From assembly GCA_937896305.1 (NCBI GenBank), contig CALBND010000190.1, forward strand, positions 1 through 15,670: a DNA stretch of 15,670 nt, given 5' to 3'. This stretch comes from an uncultured Actinomycetes bacterium. Lineage in GTDB: Bacteria; Actinomycetota; Actinomycetes; S36-B12; UBA5976. The notes under the pieces are model-generated. The model searched no databases, was not told the DNA's origin, and saw only the letters and a list, made by a program, of their open reading frames with translations. The translations under genes and the position numbers were made by a program. Below are positions 6,288-14,181 of the stretch, in pieces (the first letter of the stretch is position 1; every line of letters begins with the position of its first letter).

Positions 6288-9200
6288 TTAATCAATGATT
6301 GAGCTGATTAGTGCTGCCTGTTCTTGGTCGTGTTTGGTGTGGGAACCAACTGCTGGTGCACTAGAAGATGGTCTAGAGGCTCTTTTGATGGTTTTACCCA
6401 ACAGGGGAGCAAGTTCTGTTGCGATGAAGGGGTAAGCACCTTGATTTGCTGGTTCGTCTTGAGCCCAAATCAATTTCACATCATCACTGTATTGACTTAA
6501 AATAGATTTAATATTTTTTATCGGCAGAGGATATAGTCTTTCCAATCTTAAAATTGCTAATTCTTCTTTGTTTGCAACTTCTCTGGCAGCAGCTAATTCG
6601 TGTGAAATTTTTCCTGTACATAAAATTACTTTCTTAATTTTTGATTTTTTACCAATTCGATCTTCGATAACAGGTTCAAATTTACCGTCGGTAAATTCTG
6701 AAGTCGCACTTGTAGCAGATTTTGCACGGAGCATAGATTTTGGCGTAAAAATAATTAATGGTTTACTGTGTGGATTTAGTACTTGCCAGCGCAGTAAGTG
6801 GAAATAGGAAGCAGAAGTAGAAGGTTGGGCAACTGTCATATTATCTTGTGCGGCTAAACTTAAAAATCTTTCAATTCTTCCAGATGAATGATCTGGTCCT
6901 TGTCCTTCCATGCCGTGAGGAAGAAGCAAAACTAATCCAGATTCTTGTTGCCATTTTTGTTCCCCAGAAGCAATAAATTCGTCAATAATTGTTTGAGCAC
7001 CATTAGCAAAGTCACCAAATTGGCCTTCCCACATTGTTAACATTTTTGGTCTAGCAATGGAATAGCCATATTCAAATCCCATGCCAGCAAATTCTGTAAG
7101 TGCTGAATCAACAATAAATAATCTGGCATTATCTTTTGCCATTTGTTTTAATGGTTTATAACCTTTACCGGTTTCAAAATCAACAATTACTCCATGGCGT
7201 TGACCGAAGGTACCTCTTCTTGAATCCTGACCCGCTAGGCGAATCCATTTGCCTTCTGAAAGTAACGAACCAAAAGCAAGTGCTTCACCCATAGCCCAAT
7301 CAATACTGTCTTCTTTGACCATGTTTGCTCGACGCTCTAATTGTGGCCACAATCTTGGGTGGGGGGTAAATCCAGGACGCAATTTAATTTGGGTATCAAC
7401 AACTTGATCAATGATTTCTCTGGTTATTTTAGTTTCAATTTCAGCAGGAAATGTTGGTCGATTATCTACTGTTACTGCATCTTGCTTAGTTAATGCTTCT
7501 TTAGTTACTGCGAAAACTGCCTCAAGTTGTTTTTGGTAGTCAACTAACGCTAATTCTGCTTCTTCAAGTGTGATATCGCCACGTCCAATTAAGTCTTCGG
7601 TATAGCGTTTTCGCACACTTCGTTTCAAATCAATAACTTTATACATCAATGGTTGAGTTAAGGATGGGTCATCAGCTTCATTATGTCCGCGTCTTCGATA
7701 GGTAATCATGTCGATGATCACATCTTTTTTGAATTCATTTCTGTATTGGTAAGCAAGTCTTGCTACAAGGGAAACTGATTCAGGATCATCGCCATTAACA
7801 TGAAAAATTGGTGCTTGAATCGTTAATGCCAAATCACTTGCATAAGTTGTGCTTCGAGCATCTTCGGGAGCAGTAGTAAATCCAACTTGATTATTTACAA
7901 TTAAATGTATTGTGCCACCTGTTTTGTAGCCACGTAATTTGGAAAGATTTAGTGTTTCAAAAACAACACCTTGTCCAGCAAATGCTGCATCTCCATGCAT
8001 TAAAACAGGAAGGATTGGATAGTTATGTCCTTTACCAAGTTTGTCTTGTTTAGCTCTTACGATTCCTTCCAAGACTGGATTGACTGCTTCCAGGTGAGAG
8101 GGGTTGGCGGCTAAATAAACTGGAACGGTTTCGCCATTTTCTGCAGTGAAAGTACCGTGAGTTCCTAAGTGGTATTTAACATCTCCTGAACCTTGCACAA
8201 ATCCTGGTGATGCTACATCTTCAAATTCTCTAAATATTCTTTCATAAGACTTGCCAGCAATATTTGCCAAAATATTTAATCTGCCTCTATGTGGCATAGC
8301 AATATCTACTTCTAATAATTTATCTGCTGCAGCTTCTTCAAGGATTGAATCAATAGCCACGACAGCAGATTCACTTCCTTCTAGCGAGAATCTTTTTTGA
8401 CCGACATATTTCGTGTGTAAGAATTTTTCGAATGCTTCTGCTGAGTTAAGTTTTCTTAGAATTCTTAATTGCTCTTCTCGATCCATTCTTTCGTGAGGTT
8501 TTTCAACTTGTTCTTGAATCCAAGCTCTTTCCTCTGGAATCTGAATATGCATATATTCAATGCCGATAGTTCTTGAATAAGAATCTCGGAGACGATTTAA
8601 AATATCTCTTAATTTCATGAATGGCACTTCACCAAAACCACCTGTAGCAAATTCTCGCTCGAGATCCCACACACTTAGGCCATGGTTAGCCATTTTTAAA
8701 TCAGGATGGGTTCTTTGGCTGTATTCCAAAGGATTGGTGTCGGCAATTAAATGACCGCGATGACGGTAGGCGGTAATTAATTCTTGAACTCGAGCAACTT
8801 TATTAATGTCATCATCATGAGTGGAGTCAATATCAACTGCCCAAACAAATGGTTTGTAAGGAACTTTTAAGGAAGTGAAAATATCTTCATAAAAGTTATC
8901 TTTACCTAAAAGTAAGTCAGCAACTTTTTTTAAGAATTCACCAGATTGAGCGCCTTGAATAATTCTGTGATCATAGGTTGAAGTTAAAGTTATTACTTTG
9001 CTGATTGCTTGTTTAGCTAAAGTTTCGGCAGCTGCTCCTTGCCATTCTGTTGGATAGTCAAGTGCTCCAACACCGATAATTGCACCTTGGCCTTCCATAA
9101 GTCTTGGCACAGAATGTTGGGTTCCGATTGTTCCTGGATTAGTTAAACTAATAGTTGTTCCTGCAAAATCATCGACAGTTAATTTTCCAGCACGAGCTCT

Positions 9201-9866
9201 GCGAACTAGATCGTCATAGGTTCCCCAGAATTTCATAAAATCTAAAGTTTCAGCTTGTTTGATGCTGGGCACTAATAATTGCCTGGAACCATCTTCTTTA
9301 GTTAAATCAATCGCTAGCCCTAACCCAATGTGGTTATGTTTAACAATTGCAGGTTTTCCATCAAGTGTTGTGTAAGAAGTATTCATTTCTTTGAAATGAG
9401 CAACTGCTTTTGTTACGGCATAGGCGATTAAATGAGTGAAAGAAACTTTTCCACCACGTCTTTTTGCTAAATGGTCATTAATAAAAGTTCTATTTTCTTG
9501 TAATAAAATTGCTGGCATACTTCGAACAGAAGTTGCGGTAGGAACTTTTAGACTTGCTTCCATATTTACTACAACACGAGCAGCTGGTCCGCGAAGATTT
9601 TCAGTGACAGCATCTTTAATTTCTGCTGGAGTCGAAGTAGTGTTTGGGGCAATAATTGGTTCAACAGCTGACTTTTCAGCCATTGCTTTTTCAGCTTGGA
9701 TTTTTACAGCAGATTTCTCACTAGGTGAATAGTCACCAAAAAATTCCCACCAAGAAGGATCAACAGAGTTTTTGTCAGTTAAATACTGTTGATAAATTTC
9801 ATCGACTAACCATTCATTAGGCCCAAAACCAAGAGCAGCGGGGTTGGTTGGTGTTTCACCAGACAT
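6288..9866 (-). CDS. kgd: Multifunctional 2-oxoglutarate decarboxylase/dehydrogenase (fused E2-E1)
   Basis: Actinobacterial Kgd/OdhA acts on 2-oxoglutarate in the TCA cycle, as thiamine-diphosphate decarboxylase and as E1 of the dehydrogenase complex. The 1192 residues (about 1230 in M. tuberculosis) comprise an N-terminal helical segment (about 1-45), an Ala/Lys-rich linker (46-100), an acyltransferase E2 core (about 105-330) ending in TYDHRIIQG (297-305, His300), and the E1 part (about 345-1192). E1 motifs include AMPHRGRLN (523-531), LGTHGTF (567-573), the ThDP/metal site GDAAFAGQG (625-633) with NNQ (658-660), NGDDPESV (691-698) and RRGHNEADDP (725-734). No lipoyl domain is present, which is normal for this fusion. 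A promoter-like element lies upstream. The threonine-aldolase gene follows in the same direction. Confidence 0.97.
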   Translation of the reverse strand: MSGETPTNPAALGFGPNEWLVDEIYQQYLTDKNSVDPSWWEFFGDYSPSEKSAVKIQAEKAMAEKSAVEPIIAPNTTSTPAEIKDAVTENLRGPAARVVVNMEASLKVPTATSVRSMPAILLQENRTFINDHLAKRRGGKVSFTHLIAYAVTKAVAHFKEMNTSYTTLDGKPAIVKHNHIGLGLAIDLTKEDGSRQLLVPSIKQAETLDFMKFWGTYDDLVRRARAGKLTVDDFAGTTISLTNPGTIGTQHSVPRLMEGQGAIIGVGALDYPTEWQGAAAETLAKQAISKVITLTSTYDHRIIQGAQSGEFLKKVADLLLGKDNFYEDIFTSLKVPYKPFVWAVDIDSTHDDDINKVARVQELITAYRHRGHLIADTNPLEYSQRTHPDLKMANHGLSVWDLEREFATGGFGEVPFMKLRDILNRLRDSYSRTIGIEYMHIQIPEERAWIQEQVEKPHERMDREEQLRILRKLNSAEAFEKFLHTKYVGQKRFSLEGSESAVVAIDSILEEAAADKLLEVDIAMPHRGRLNILANIAGKSYERIFREFEDVASPGFVQGSGDVKYHLGTHGTFTAENGETVPVYLAANPSHLEAVNPVLEGIVRAKQDKLGKGHNYPILPVLMHGDAAFAGQGVVFETLNLSKLRGYKTGGTIHLIVNNQVGFTTAPEDARSTTYASDLALTIQAPIFHVNGDDPESVSLVARLAYQYRNEFKKDVIIDMITYRRRGHNEADDPSLTQPLMYKVIDLKRSVRKRYTEDLIGRGDITLEEAELALVDYQKQLEAVFAVTKEALTKQDAVTVDNRPTFPAEIETKITREIIDQVVDTQIKLRPGFTPHPRLWPQLERRANMVKEDSIDWAMGEALAFGSLLSEGKWIRLAGQDSRRGTFGQRHGVIVDFETGKGYKPLKQMAKDNARLFIVDSALTEFAGMGFEYGYSIARPKMLTMWEGQFGDFANGAQTIIDEFIASGEQKWQQESGLVLLLPHGMEGQGPDHSSGRIERFLSLAAQDNMTVAQPSTSASYFHLLRWQVLNPHSKPLIIFTPKSMLRAKSATSATSEFTDGKFEPVIEDRIGKKSKIKKVILCTGKISHELAAAREVANKEELAILRLERLYPLPIKNIKSILSQYSDDVKLIWAQDEPANQGAYPFIATELAPLLGKTIKRASRPSSSAPAVGSHTKHDQEQAALISSIID

Positions 9867-9898
9867 AGTGGCCTAAACGACCTCTTTCATTTTTTAGC

Positions 9899-9927
9899 CT
9901 TATATCTAGCGTAGTAGTTGACCTGAA
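9899..9927 (-). promoter_or_regulatory. Candidate kgd promoter
   Basis: On the minus strand, TTCAGG (9922-9927), a 17-base spacer and TATAAG (9899-9904). The predicted start near 9892 gives a leader of about 26 bases to ATG 9866. The -10 is good (5 of 6), the -35 weak. Confidence 0.5.
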
Positions 9928-9948
9928 GATGCGGAAATTAGCATCTCG

Positions 9949-9954
9949 TATAAG
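9949..9954 (+). promoter_or_regulatory. Candidate -10 element for the dehydrogenase gene
   Basis: TATAAG on the plus strand, 45 bp from the same hexamer facing kgd. No good -35 lies upstream. If used, transcription starts near 9961, so ATG 9929 would be untranscribed and ATG 10016 (or GTG 9965) becomes the start. Confidence 0.35.
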
Positions 9955-9992
9955 GCTGTGTGTTGTGAATGAAGAACAAGTGAAATTTTCAT

Positions 9993-10031
9993 CCAGCCCC
10001 GATGCTGGAATCTCGATGCCAGCATCGCTGG
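9993..10031 (+). repeat. Nested inverted repeats around the dehydrogenase start codon
   Basis: GATGCTGG (10001-10008) pairs perfectly with CCAGCATC (10019-10026), leaving a 10-base loop whose last three bases are ATG 10016. Two competing hairpins use the same arms: CCAGC (9993-9997) with GCTGG (10004-10008), and CCAGC (10019-10023) with GCTGG (10027-10031). They could modulate initiation, or be chance. Confidence 0.5.
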
Positions 10032-10744
10032 CAGGAGAAACAGCGATTATTACTGGTGGATCTCGTGGCATTGGCTTTGCGGTGGCAGAAGCCCTGGCCA
10101 AATTAGGTATCGAAGTATTGATAATAAGTCAAAACTCAGAAAATCTTACAAAAGCGATTACAAAATTAACCACCCAAGGATTTAAAGCTCACGGCTTTCA
10201 AGCTGATGTATCAAATGCAACGCAAATGGAAAAAGTGGGTGCTGAAATTCTTAATAAATTTATCCCAACAATTTTAGTGAACTCAGCTGGAGTGATGAGT
10301 GAAAAAACAGCAAAAACTTTAAAAACTACAAGCTTGGAATGGCAAAGAGTGATGGGAATTAACCTTGAAGGTGTTTTTAATTCCGTTCGAATTTTTGCAC
10401 CAGTCATGGTTGAAAAAAGAAATGGCCGAATAATAAATTTATCTGCTTGCCTAGGAAGATTTAGTGGACCGGGAACAAACGGAGGCCTTGCCCCGTATCG
10501 AATTTCTAAAACGGGTGTAAATGCTTTAACGAAAAACTTTGCAGCCGAAACCGGAAATGGCACAAGAGGAATTTTAGTGGATGCAGTTTGTCCTGGACAT
10601 TGCCAAACAGATATGGGTGGACCTTTAGCACCTAGAACATCTGAACAAGGAGCAGAAACAGTTTTGTGGCTTGCCTCAAGAGAAATGACAAATGGGATTC
10701 AAACCGGACTGCTTTGGGAAGATAAAACAATCGTTCCTTGGTAA
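10016..10744 (+). CDS. SDR-family NAD(P)-dependent oxidoreductase
   Basis: Classical short-chain dehydrogenase/reductase, 242 residues, FabG-like; the substrate is unknown. Rossmann motifs are TGGSRGIG (13-20), Asp64, NSAG (89-92) and Asn115. The catalytic set is Ser143, Tyr161 and Lys165 (YRISK). PGHCQTDMGGP (193-203) is the usual post-active-site loop. The frame is open back to ATG 9929, which would add 29 residues without family resemblance. ATG 10016 gives a normal SDR N-terminus (MPASLAGETAIITGG) and is preferred, but GTG 9965 or ATG 9929 cannot be excluded. It is divergent from kgd. The Tad cluster follows after 80 bp with its own ribosome site. No terminator hairpin was seen after it. 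Confidence 0.9.
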   Translation: MPASLAGETAIITGGSRGIGFAVAEALAKLGIEVLIISQNSENLTKAITKLTTQGFKAHGFQADVSNATQMEKVGAEILNKFIPTILVNSAGVMSEKTAKTLKTTSLEWQRVMGINLEGVFNSVRIFAPVMVEKRNGRIINLSACLGRFSGPGTNGGLAPYRISKTGVNALTKNFAAETGNGTRGILVDAVCPGHCQTDMGGPLAPRTSEQGAETVLWLASREMTNGIQTGLLWEDKTIVPW

Positions 10745-10760
10745 AAAAGCTGAGTATTAT

Positions 10761-10788
10761 TTGCCCCATTACTAGTTAATTTTATTTA
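10761..10788 (+). promoter_or_regulatory. Weak candidate promoter of the Tad cluster
   Basis: TTGCCC (10761-10766), a 16-base spacer and TATTTA (10783-10788) lie in the 80-bp gap before the TadA gene. Start would be near 10795, about 30 bases before ATG 10825. Confidence 0.3.
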
Positions 10789-10824
10789 AAAAAGTTCTAT
10801 GGTTCTTCTTCTATTAGGAGTCCC

Positions 10825-11799
10825 ATGAACACTGCAATAGTTTCAAATAAAGCAATCCAAGCCTTAATTAGTGATGAAACAGTTGAAGAAATATGGATCA
10901 ACGGGCCAGGAAAAATATTTATTGCAAGAAATGGAGTTTCAGAGTTAACAAGTTGTAATTTAGATTCAATAGAAATAACGGTTTTATTAGAACAACTTTT
11001 GAGATATACCGGACGTCGACTTGATTTATCTCATCCTTTTGTTGACGCAACTTTGCCTGACGGTAGTAGATTACATGCGGTTATTCCCGATATCACAAAT
11101 AAAAATCCTGCAATAAATATCAGAAAGTTTGGAAATCAAACGCCTAACTTGGAAACATTAGTCAAAAAAGAAATGTTTAGTATCAAAGTCAGTGAAAAAC
11201 TAAAAGAAATAGCAGGTGATGCTAAAAATATTTTAGTTAGTGGCACAACTGGTGCTGGCAAAACAACTTTAGTTGCTGCAATTTTAAACAGTTTGCCTTC
11301 GAAAACACGCATTATTACTTGTGAAGAAGTTTTTGAACTAAAATTAAACACTAGTGATTGGGTTTCCTTACAGACTAGAGAAATCAATCTAGAAGCAACC
11401 GGTGAAATTACTCTACGAAAATTAATTAGAGAAGCCTTAAGAATGCGCCCAGAGCGACTTGTTTTAGGTGAGGTAAGGCAAGCAGAAGCCCTTGATTTAC
11501 TCATAGCTTTAAACAGTGGGATGTCTGGAATGGCAACAATTCATGCTAATTCAGCTAGAGAAGCTGTCAGCAAATTAACACTGCTCCCTTTACTTGGTGG
11601 ACCAAATATTCAAGCAGATTTTATAAAACAAACAGTCGCACAAGTAATTGACTACGTAATCCACATAGAAATTGATTCTCTGGGAAAAAGAGTAGTGTCT
11701 GAAATAATCAAAGTTGGAAAAAGTAAATCCAACGAAATCGAGTTTGAAGAAATTTATATAAATAAACTCAAAATAAATGTTTTGGCTGCAGCTGTATGA
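10825..11799 (+). CDS. tadA: TadA/CpaF-type secretion ATPase
   Basis: Hexameric cytoplasmic ATPase that powers pilin assembly or secretion in Tad (type IVc) systems. The 324 residues contain Walker A GTTGAGKT (140-147), the Asp-box region with CEE (166-168), Walker B LVLGEVRQ (212-219, Glu216) and the His box GMATIHANS (235-243, His240). It is shorter than proteobacterial CpaF (about 450) because the N-terminal extension is missing; M. tuberculosis Rv3659c (about 350) is similar. A ribosome site AGGAG lies 4 bases before ATG 10825. The stop overlaps the next start by 4 bases. A conjugative VirB11 role is unlikely given the downstream TadB, TadC and TadE genes. Confidence 0.93.
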   Translation: MNTAIVSNKAIQALISDETVEEIWINGPGKIFIARNGVSELTSCNLDSIEITVLLEQLLRYTGRRLDLSHPFVDATLPDGSRLHAVIPDITNKNPAINIRKFGNQTPNLETLVKKEMFSIKVSEKLKEIAGDAKNILVSGTTGAGKTTLVAAILNSLPSKTRIITCEEVFELKLNTSDWVSLQTREINLEATGEITLRKLIREALRMRPERLVLGEVRQAEALDLLIALNSGMSGMATIHANSAREAVSKLTLLPLLGGPNIQADFIKQTVAQVIDYVIHIEIDSLGKRVVSEIIKVGKSKSNEIEFEEIYINKLKINVLAAAV

Positions 11800-12626
11800 A
11801 CACATTTTTAATAGCTTTAAGCATTATATTATTTATCAGTAGCAGTATTGTATTAATTAATATATTTAATGACATAGATTTATTTAAGTTAGAAATGCTT
11901 AAAAGAAAAATTATTAATTCTAATTTAAATACACGATTTTCATTCGCCATAATATCAGGGGGAGTTCTTCTTTTATTCCTGACAAAAATCTTTATTGTGC
12001 TTCCTGCTTGCATCATTCTAGCTTTGGCGCTACCTGATTTATTGTTTAAAAGAATTCAAGAAAAAAATAATGATTTAAAAATGGAATTATGGCCAGTGCT
12101 AATTGACGATATAGCAAGTGGAGTTAAGGCAGGATCTCCTCTAAATCAAGCATTATTACAAGCCATGTTAAATATTGCTCAACCCTTAAGGAGTGACTTT
12201 GTTGAAGCAATTCATGAATTTAATAAGACGAACCAAATATCTCGAGTCCTAAATATTTTAGACGCAAAAATAAAAGACGAGGTAGGAAAATCTATAGTTA
12301 ATTTTCTGCAGGTAGTTAATAAAACTGGGGCAAATGATCTTGCCCAATCTTTGAATGTATTAGCAAATTCTGCAAGAGAAGCCAATAATTTATTGACTGA
12401 ACTAAAAGCAAAACAAGCATGGGTATTAAATGGTGCCAGAGTTTCAGTTTTTGCCCCGTGGCTAGTTTTAATCGCCCTCTGGACGCAAACTTCGGTCAGA
12501 GTTGCATATCAAAGCATCACCGGACAAGTCATTTTGACAATGGTTGCCGGGGTTGGGGTTGCTGGCTACCTAGTGATGAAACGAATTGGCCAAATTCAAA
12601 TCTATCGTAAAGCAGAAATACTGTGA
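11796..12626 (+). CDS. tadB: TadB-type inner-membrane platform protein
   Basis: Type II secretion F-domain protein that forms the membrane platform together with TadC. The 276 residues show hydrophobic segments at about 4-24, 48-84 (one or two helices), 214-231 and 244-262, with the cytoplasmic F domain (about 97-210, LWPVLIDDIASGVKAGSPL) between them. Start ATG overlaps the tadA stop (ATGA), so translation is probably coupled. The first 60 bases are strikingly AT-rich. Confidence 0.88.
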   Translation: MNTFLIALSIILFISSSIVLINIFNDIDLFKLEMLKRKIINSNLNTRFSFAIISGGVLLLFLTKIFIVLPACIILALALPDLLFKRIQEKNNDLKMELWPVLIDDIASGVKAGSPLNQALLQAMLNIAQPLRSDFVEAIHEFNKTNQISRVLNILDAKIKDEVGKSIVNFLQVVNKTGANDLAQSLNVLANSAREANNLLTELKAKQAWVLNGARVSVFAPWLVLIALWTQTSVRVAYQSITGQVILTMVAGVGVAGYLVMKRIGQIQIYRKAEIL

Positions 12627-13258
12627 TTTATTTAATTTTATCAATGGGATTAATTTTTCCTGTTATTTTAATTTTTCACACTATGCAACTTGTGAATAAT
12701 AGAAGTTATCGATTAAAGAATTTGCTTCAAATTCCTAGTGGGAAAATTCACTATTCTTCAAAATATAAATCTCTTAGTCAAATATTTAGAATAAAGAAAT
12801 CAACCGATAATCAATTATACGCTTTGAAAGATTCTGCAGAATTTGCTGACTTAATGGCTGTGACCTTAATAGCGGGAATGAATCCAAGATCGGCTCTTGA
12901 TTCAATTATTGATTTTTCACCTCCAGTATTTTCATCCGGAATAAAAGAAGCTATAAAACAAAATGCATTTGGTAAACCACTGATTTATGCATTAGAAGAG
13001 ATGTGTTTGCGTGAGGAAAATAAAATTTTAACACCGTTAATCAAACAAATAGGGATTGCAATGGATCGCGGAACTCCCTTATCTGGTGTGACTAGATCAT
13101 TTGCTCAGGATCAAAGAATCAAATATAGATCTCTTCTCACAAAACAAGCAGCACAAAAAGAACTTGCCATGCTGATTCCAGTTGTGTTCGTTGTTTTGCC
13201 TTCAGTGTTAGCAGTTGCAATGTATCCGGCGCTAACAGTTTTACAAAAAATGGGATGA
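12623..13258 (+). CDS. tadC: TadC-type inner-membrane platform protein
   Basis: Second F-domain platform protein, 211 residues. A membrane helix at about 3-20 is followed by a basic linker, the F domain (about 66-175, FADLMAVTLIAGMNPRSAL and IGIAMDRGTPLSGV) and a C-terminal helix (181-204). The start is GTG in the overlap GTGA with the tadB stop. It is shorter than TadC of larger Tad loci, as usual in actinobacteria. Confidence 0.85.
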   Translation: MIYLILSMGLIFPVILIFHTMQLVNNRSYRLKNLLQIPSGKIHYSSKYKSLSQIFRIKKSTDNQLYALKDSAEFADLMAVTLIAGMNPRSALDSIIDFSPPVFSSGIKEAIKQNAFGKPLIYALEEMCLREENKILTPLIKQIGIAMDRGTPLSGVTRSFAQDQRIKYRSLLTKQAAQKELAMLIPVVFVVLPSVLAVAMYPALTVLQKMG

Positions 13259-13267
13259 AGGGATGGT

Positions 13268-13450
13268 ATGAAAAAAATAAGCCAGAAATTTTTTAATTCA
13301 GTTTTAATAACTCAGCAAAGGGGAGATGTTCCTGGTTGGGTTTTGATTACTGTCATGACCGCAGGGCTAGTTGCAGCACTTTGGGTAGTAGCAGATACTG
13401 CATTAGCTTCGATGTTTAACAAGGCAGTTGAATCAGTTGCCAAACCTTGA
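13268..13450 (+). CDS. Small Flp-like pilin candidate
   Basis: The 60-residue protein sits where compact actinobacterial Tad clusters encode the Flp-like pilin (Rv3656c position). It has a basic leader (1-18), RGDVPGWVLITVMTAGLV (18-35) starting the hydrophobic helix (about 24-44) and a short tail. A processing site after Gly19 or Gly23 is possible, but the residue five positions later is Trp24 or Thr28, not the conserved Glu, and no Glu-Tyr pair is present. I recall RGDVPGW proteins in other actinobacterial Tad clusters. Pilin function is inferred from position, size and the hydrophobic helix. An AGGGA ribosome site lies 4 bases before ATG. Confidence 0.75.
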   Translation: MKKISQKFFNSVLITQQRGDVPGWVLITVMTAGLVAALWVVADTALASMFNKAVESVAKP

Positions 13451-13811
13451 ACTACAAAGTAAAGAAAAAGGAAGTGCAGTAATTGGGTTTGCTATGGTGG
13501 CACCCATTTTGATGTTCATTAGTCTGGCCGTTTTGCAATTAATTTATGTACTAATTACTTATAGTTTTTTAGTGCAACACGTTGACAAATCCGCCAGATT
13601 AATAAATATGGGATATACAAATCAGGAAACTATTTTTTTAGCCCAAAATGAAATTAACAAATCTAAATTTCTTGGAGAAAAAAAGTCTGAGATTTTAATT
13701 ACTGAATTTAGAATCTCAACAAAAACGATTAAATGCTTAACAATTGAGATACCGATTTCTCTACCCTTTGGGCAAGGCTTTATTTTAAAAGCTTCAAGTT
13801 ATGCAAGTTAA
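13428..13811 (+). CDS. tadE: TadE-like pseudopilin (first copy)
   Basis: Membrane-anchored minor pilin of the Tad system, 127 residues. The N-terminal processing-like motif KGSAVIGFAMVAPIL (14-28) leads a hydrophobic helix (about 17-46), and the rest is extracytoplasmic with one Cys (103). The family residue Glu at Gly15 plus five is Gly20 here. Start is TTG: 13428 overlaps the previous gene by 23 bases, and TTG 13437 is an alternative. No ATG or GTG occurs in frame before the motif. The C-terminal LPFGQGFILKASSYA resembles the C-terminus of the third protein. Confidence 0.8.
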   Translation: MNQLPNLELQSKEKGSAVIGFAMVAPILMFISLAVLQLIYVLITYSFLVQHVDKSARLINMGYTNQETIFLAQNEINKSKFLGEKKSEILITEFRISTKTIKCLTIEIPISLPFGQGFILKASSYAS

Positions 13812-14181
13812 AAACGAGAATGGCAATATTGTCCTAGAATTTCTAATATATGTTGTATTTGCAATTGCAAGTGTTTGGATATTTATTGAAATATTTACTT
13901 TGTATAAAAATATTAATGATTTAAATAGAACAGGTAACTCAATTGCCTATATTGTGTCAAAGGATCCTCAAACGTTTAAGTCAATTAATTTCAATCAATT
14001 GGCCAATATTTTCAAGGAGATTAATGATTCAACAATATCCATTACTTGCATGAATTTGACATGTTCCACCACAAGTGAATTTGTGTCCATAATTATCTCA
14101 AAAGAATTAAATATATTAGGGATACCTTTTCCAATCTCAGTATCAAAGTCTGCCTCAATTAGTAAATATTTATCTAAATGA
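13801..14181 (+). CDS. TadE/TadF-like pseudopilin (second copy)
   Basis: 126-residue minor pilin candidate. ENGNIVLEFLIYVVF (6-20) keeps the Gly8 and Glu13 pair of type IVb prepilins, followed by a hydrophobic helix to about 34. The outer domain has Cys83 and Cys88, which could form a disulfide. Overlaps the preceding gene by 11 bases and has no visible ribosome site, so translation is probably coupled. The coding DNA is extremely AT-rich: 12 G+C in the 60 bases 13861-13920, counted by hand. Confidence 0.78.
   Translation: MQVKNENGNIVLEFLIYVVFAIASVWIFIEIFTLYKNINDLNRTGNSIAYIVSKDPQTFKSINFNQLANIFKEINDSTISITCMNLTCSTTSEFVSIIISKELNILGIPFPISVSKSASISKYLSK

Noticed and set aside
9436..9732. Plus-strand open frame opposite the kgd N-terminus
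   Set aside because: Shadow of the Ala-rich E2 part and linker; no independent support.
6288..9866. Kgd as a novel enzyme fusion
   Set aside because: The E2-E1 fusion without a lipoyl domain is the standard actinobacterial form.
10198..10563. Minus-strand open frame inside the SDR gene
   Set aside because: Antisense to the SDR catalytic motifs.
11136..11504. Minus-strand open frame inside tadA
   Set aside because: Antisense to the Walker motifs; no sign of its own function.
10825..12626. Conjugation or type IV secretion module (VirB11-like ATPase)
   Set aside because: The ATPase is followed by two F-domain platform proteins and TadE-like genes, which defines a Tad system; no relaxase or VirB4 is present.
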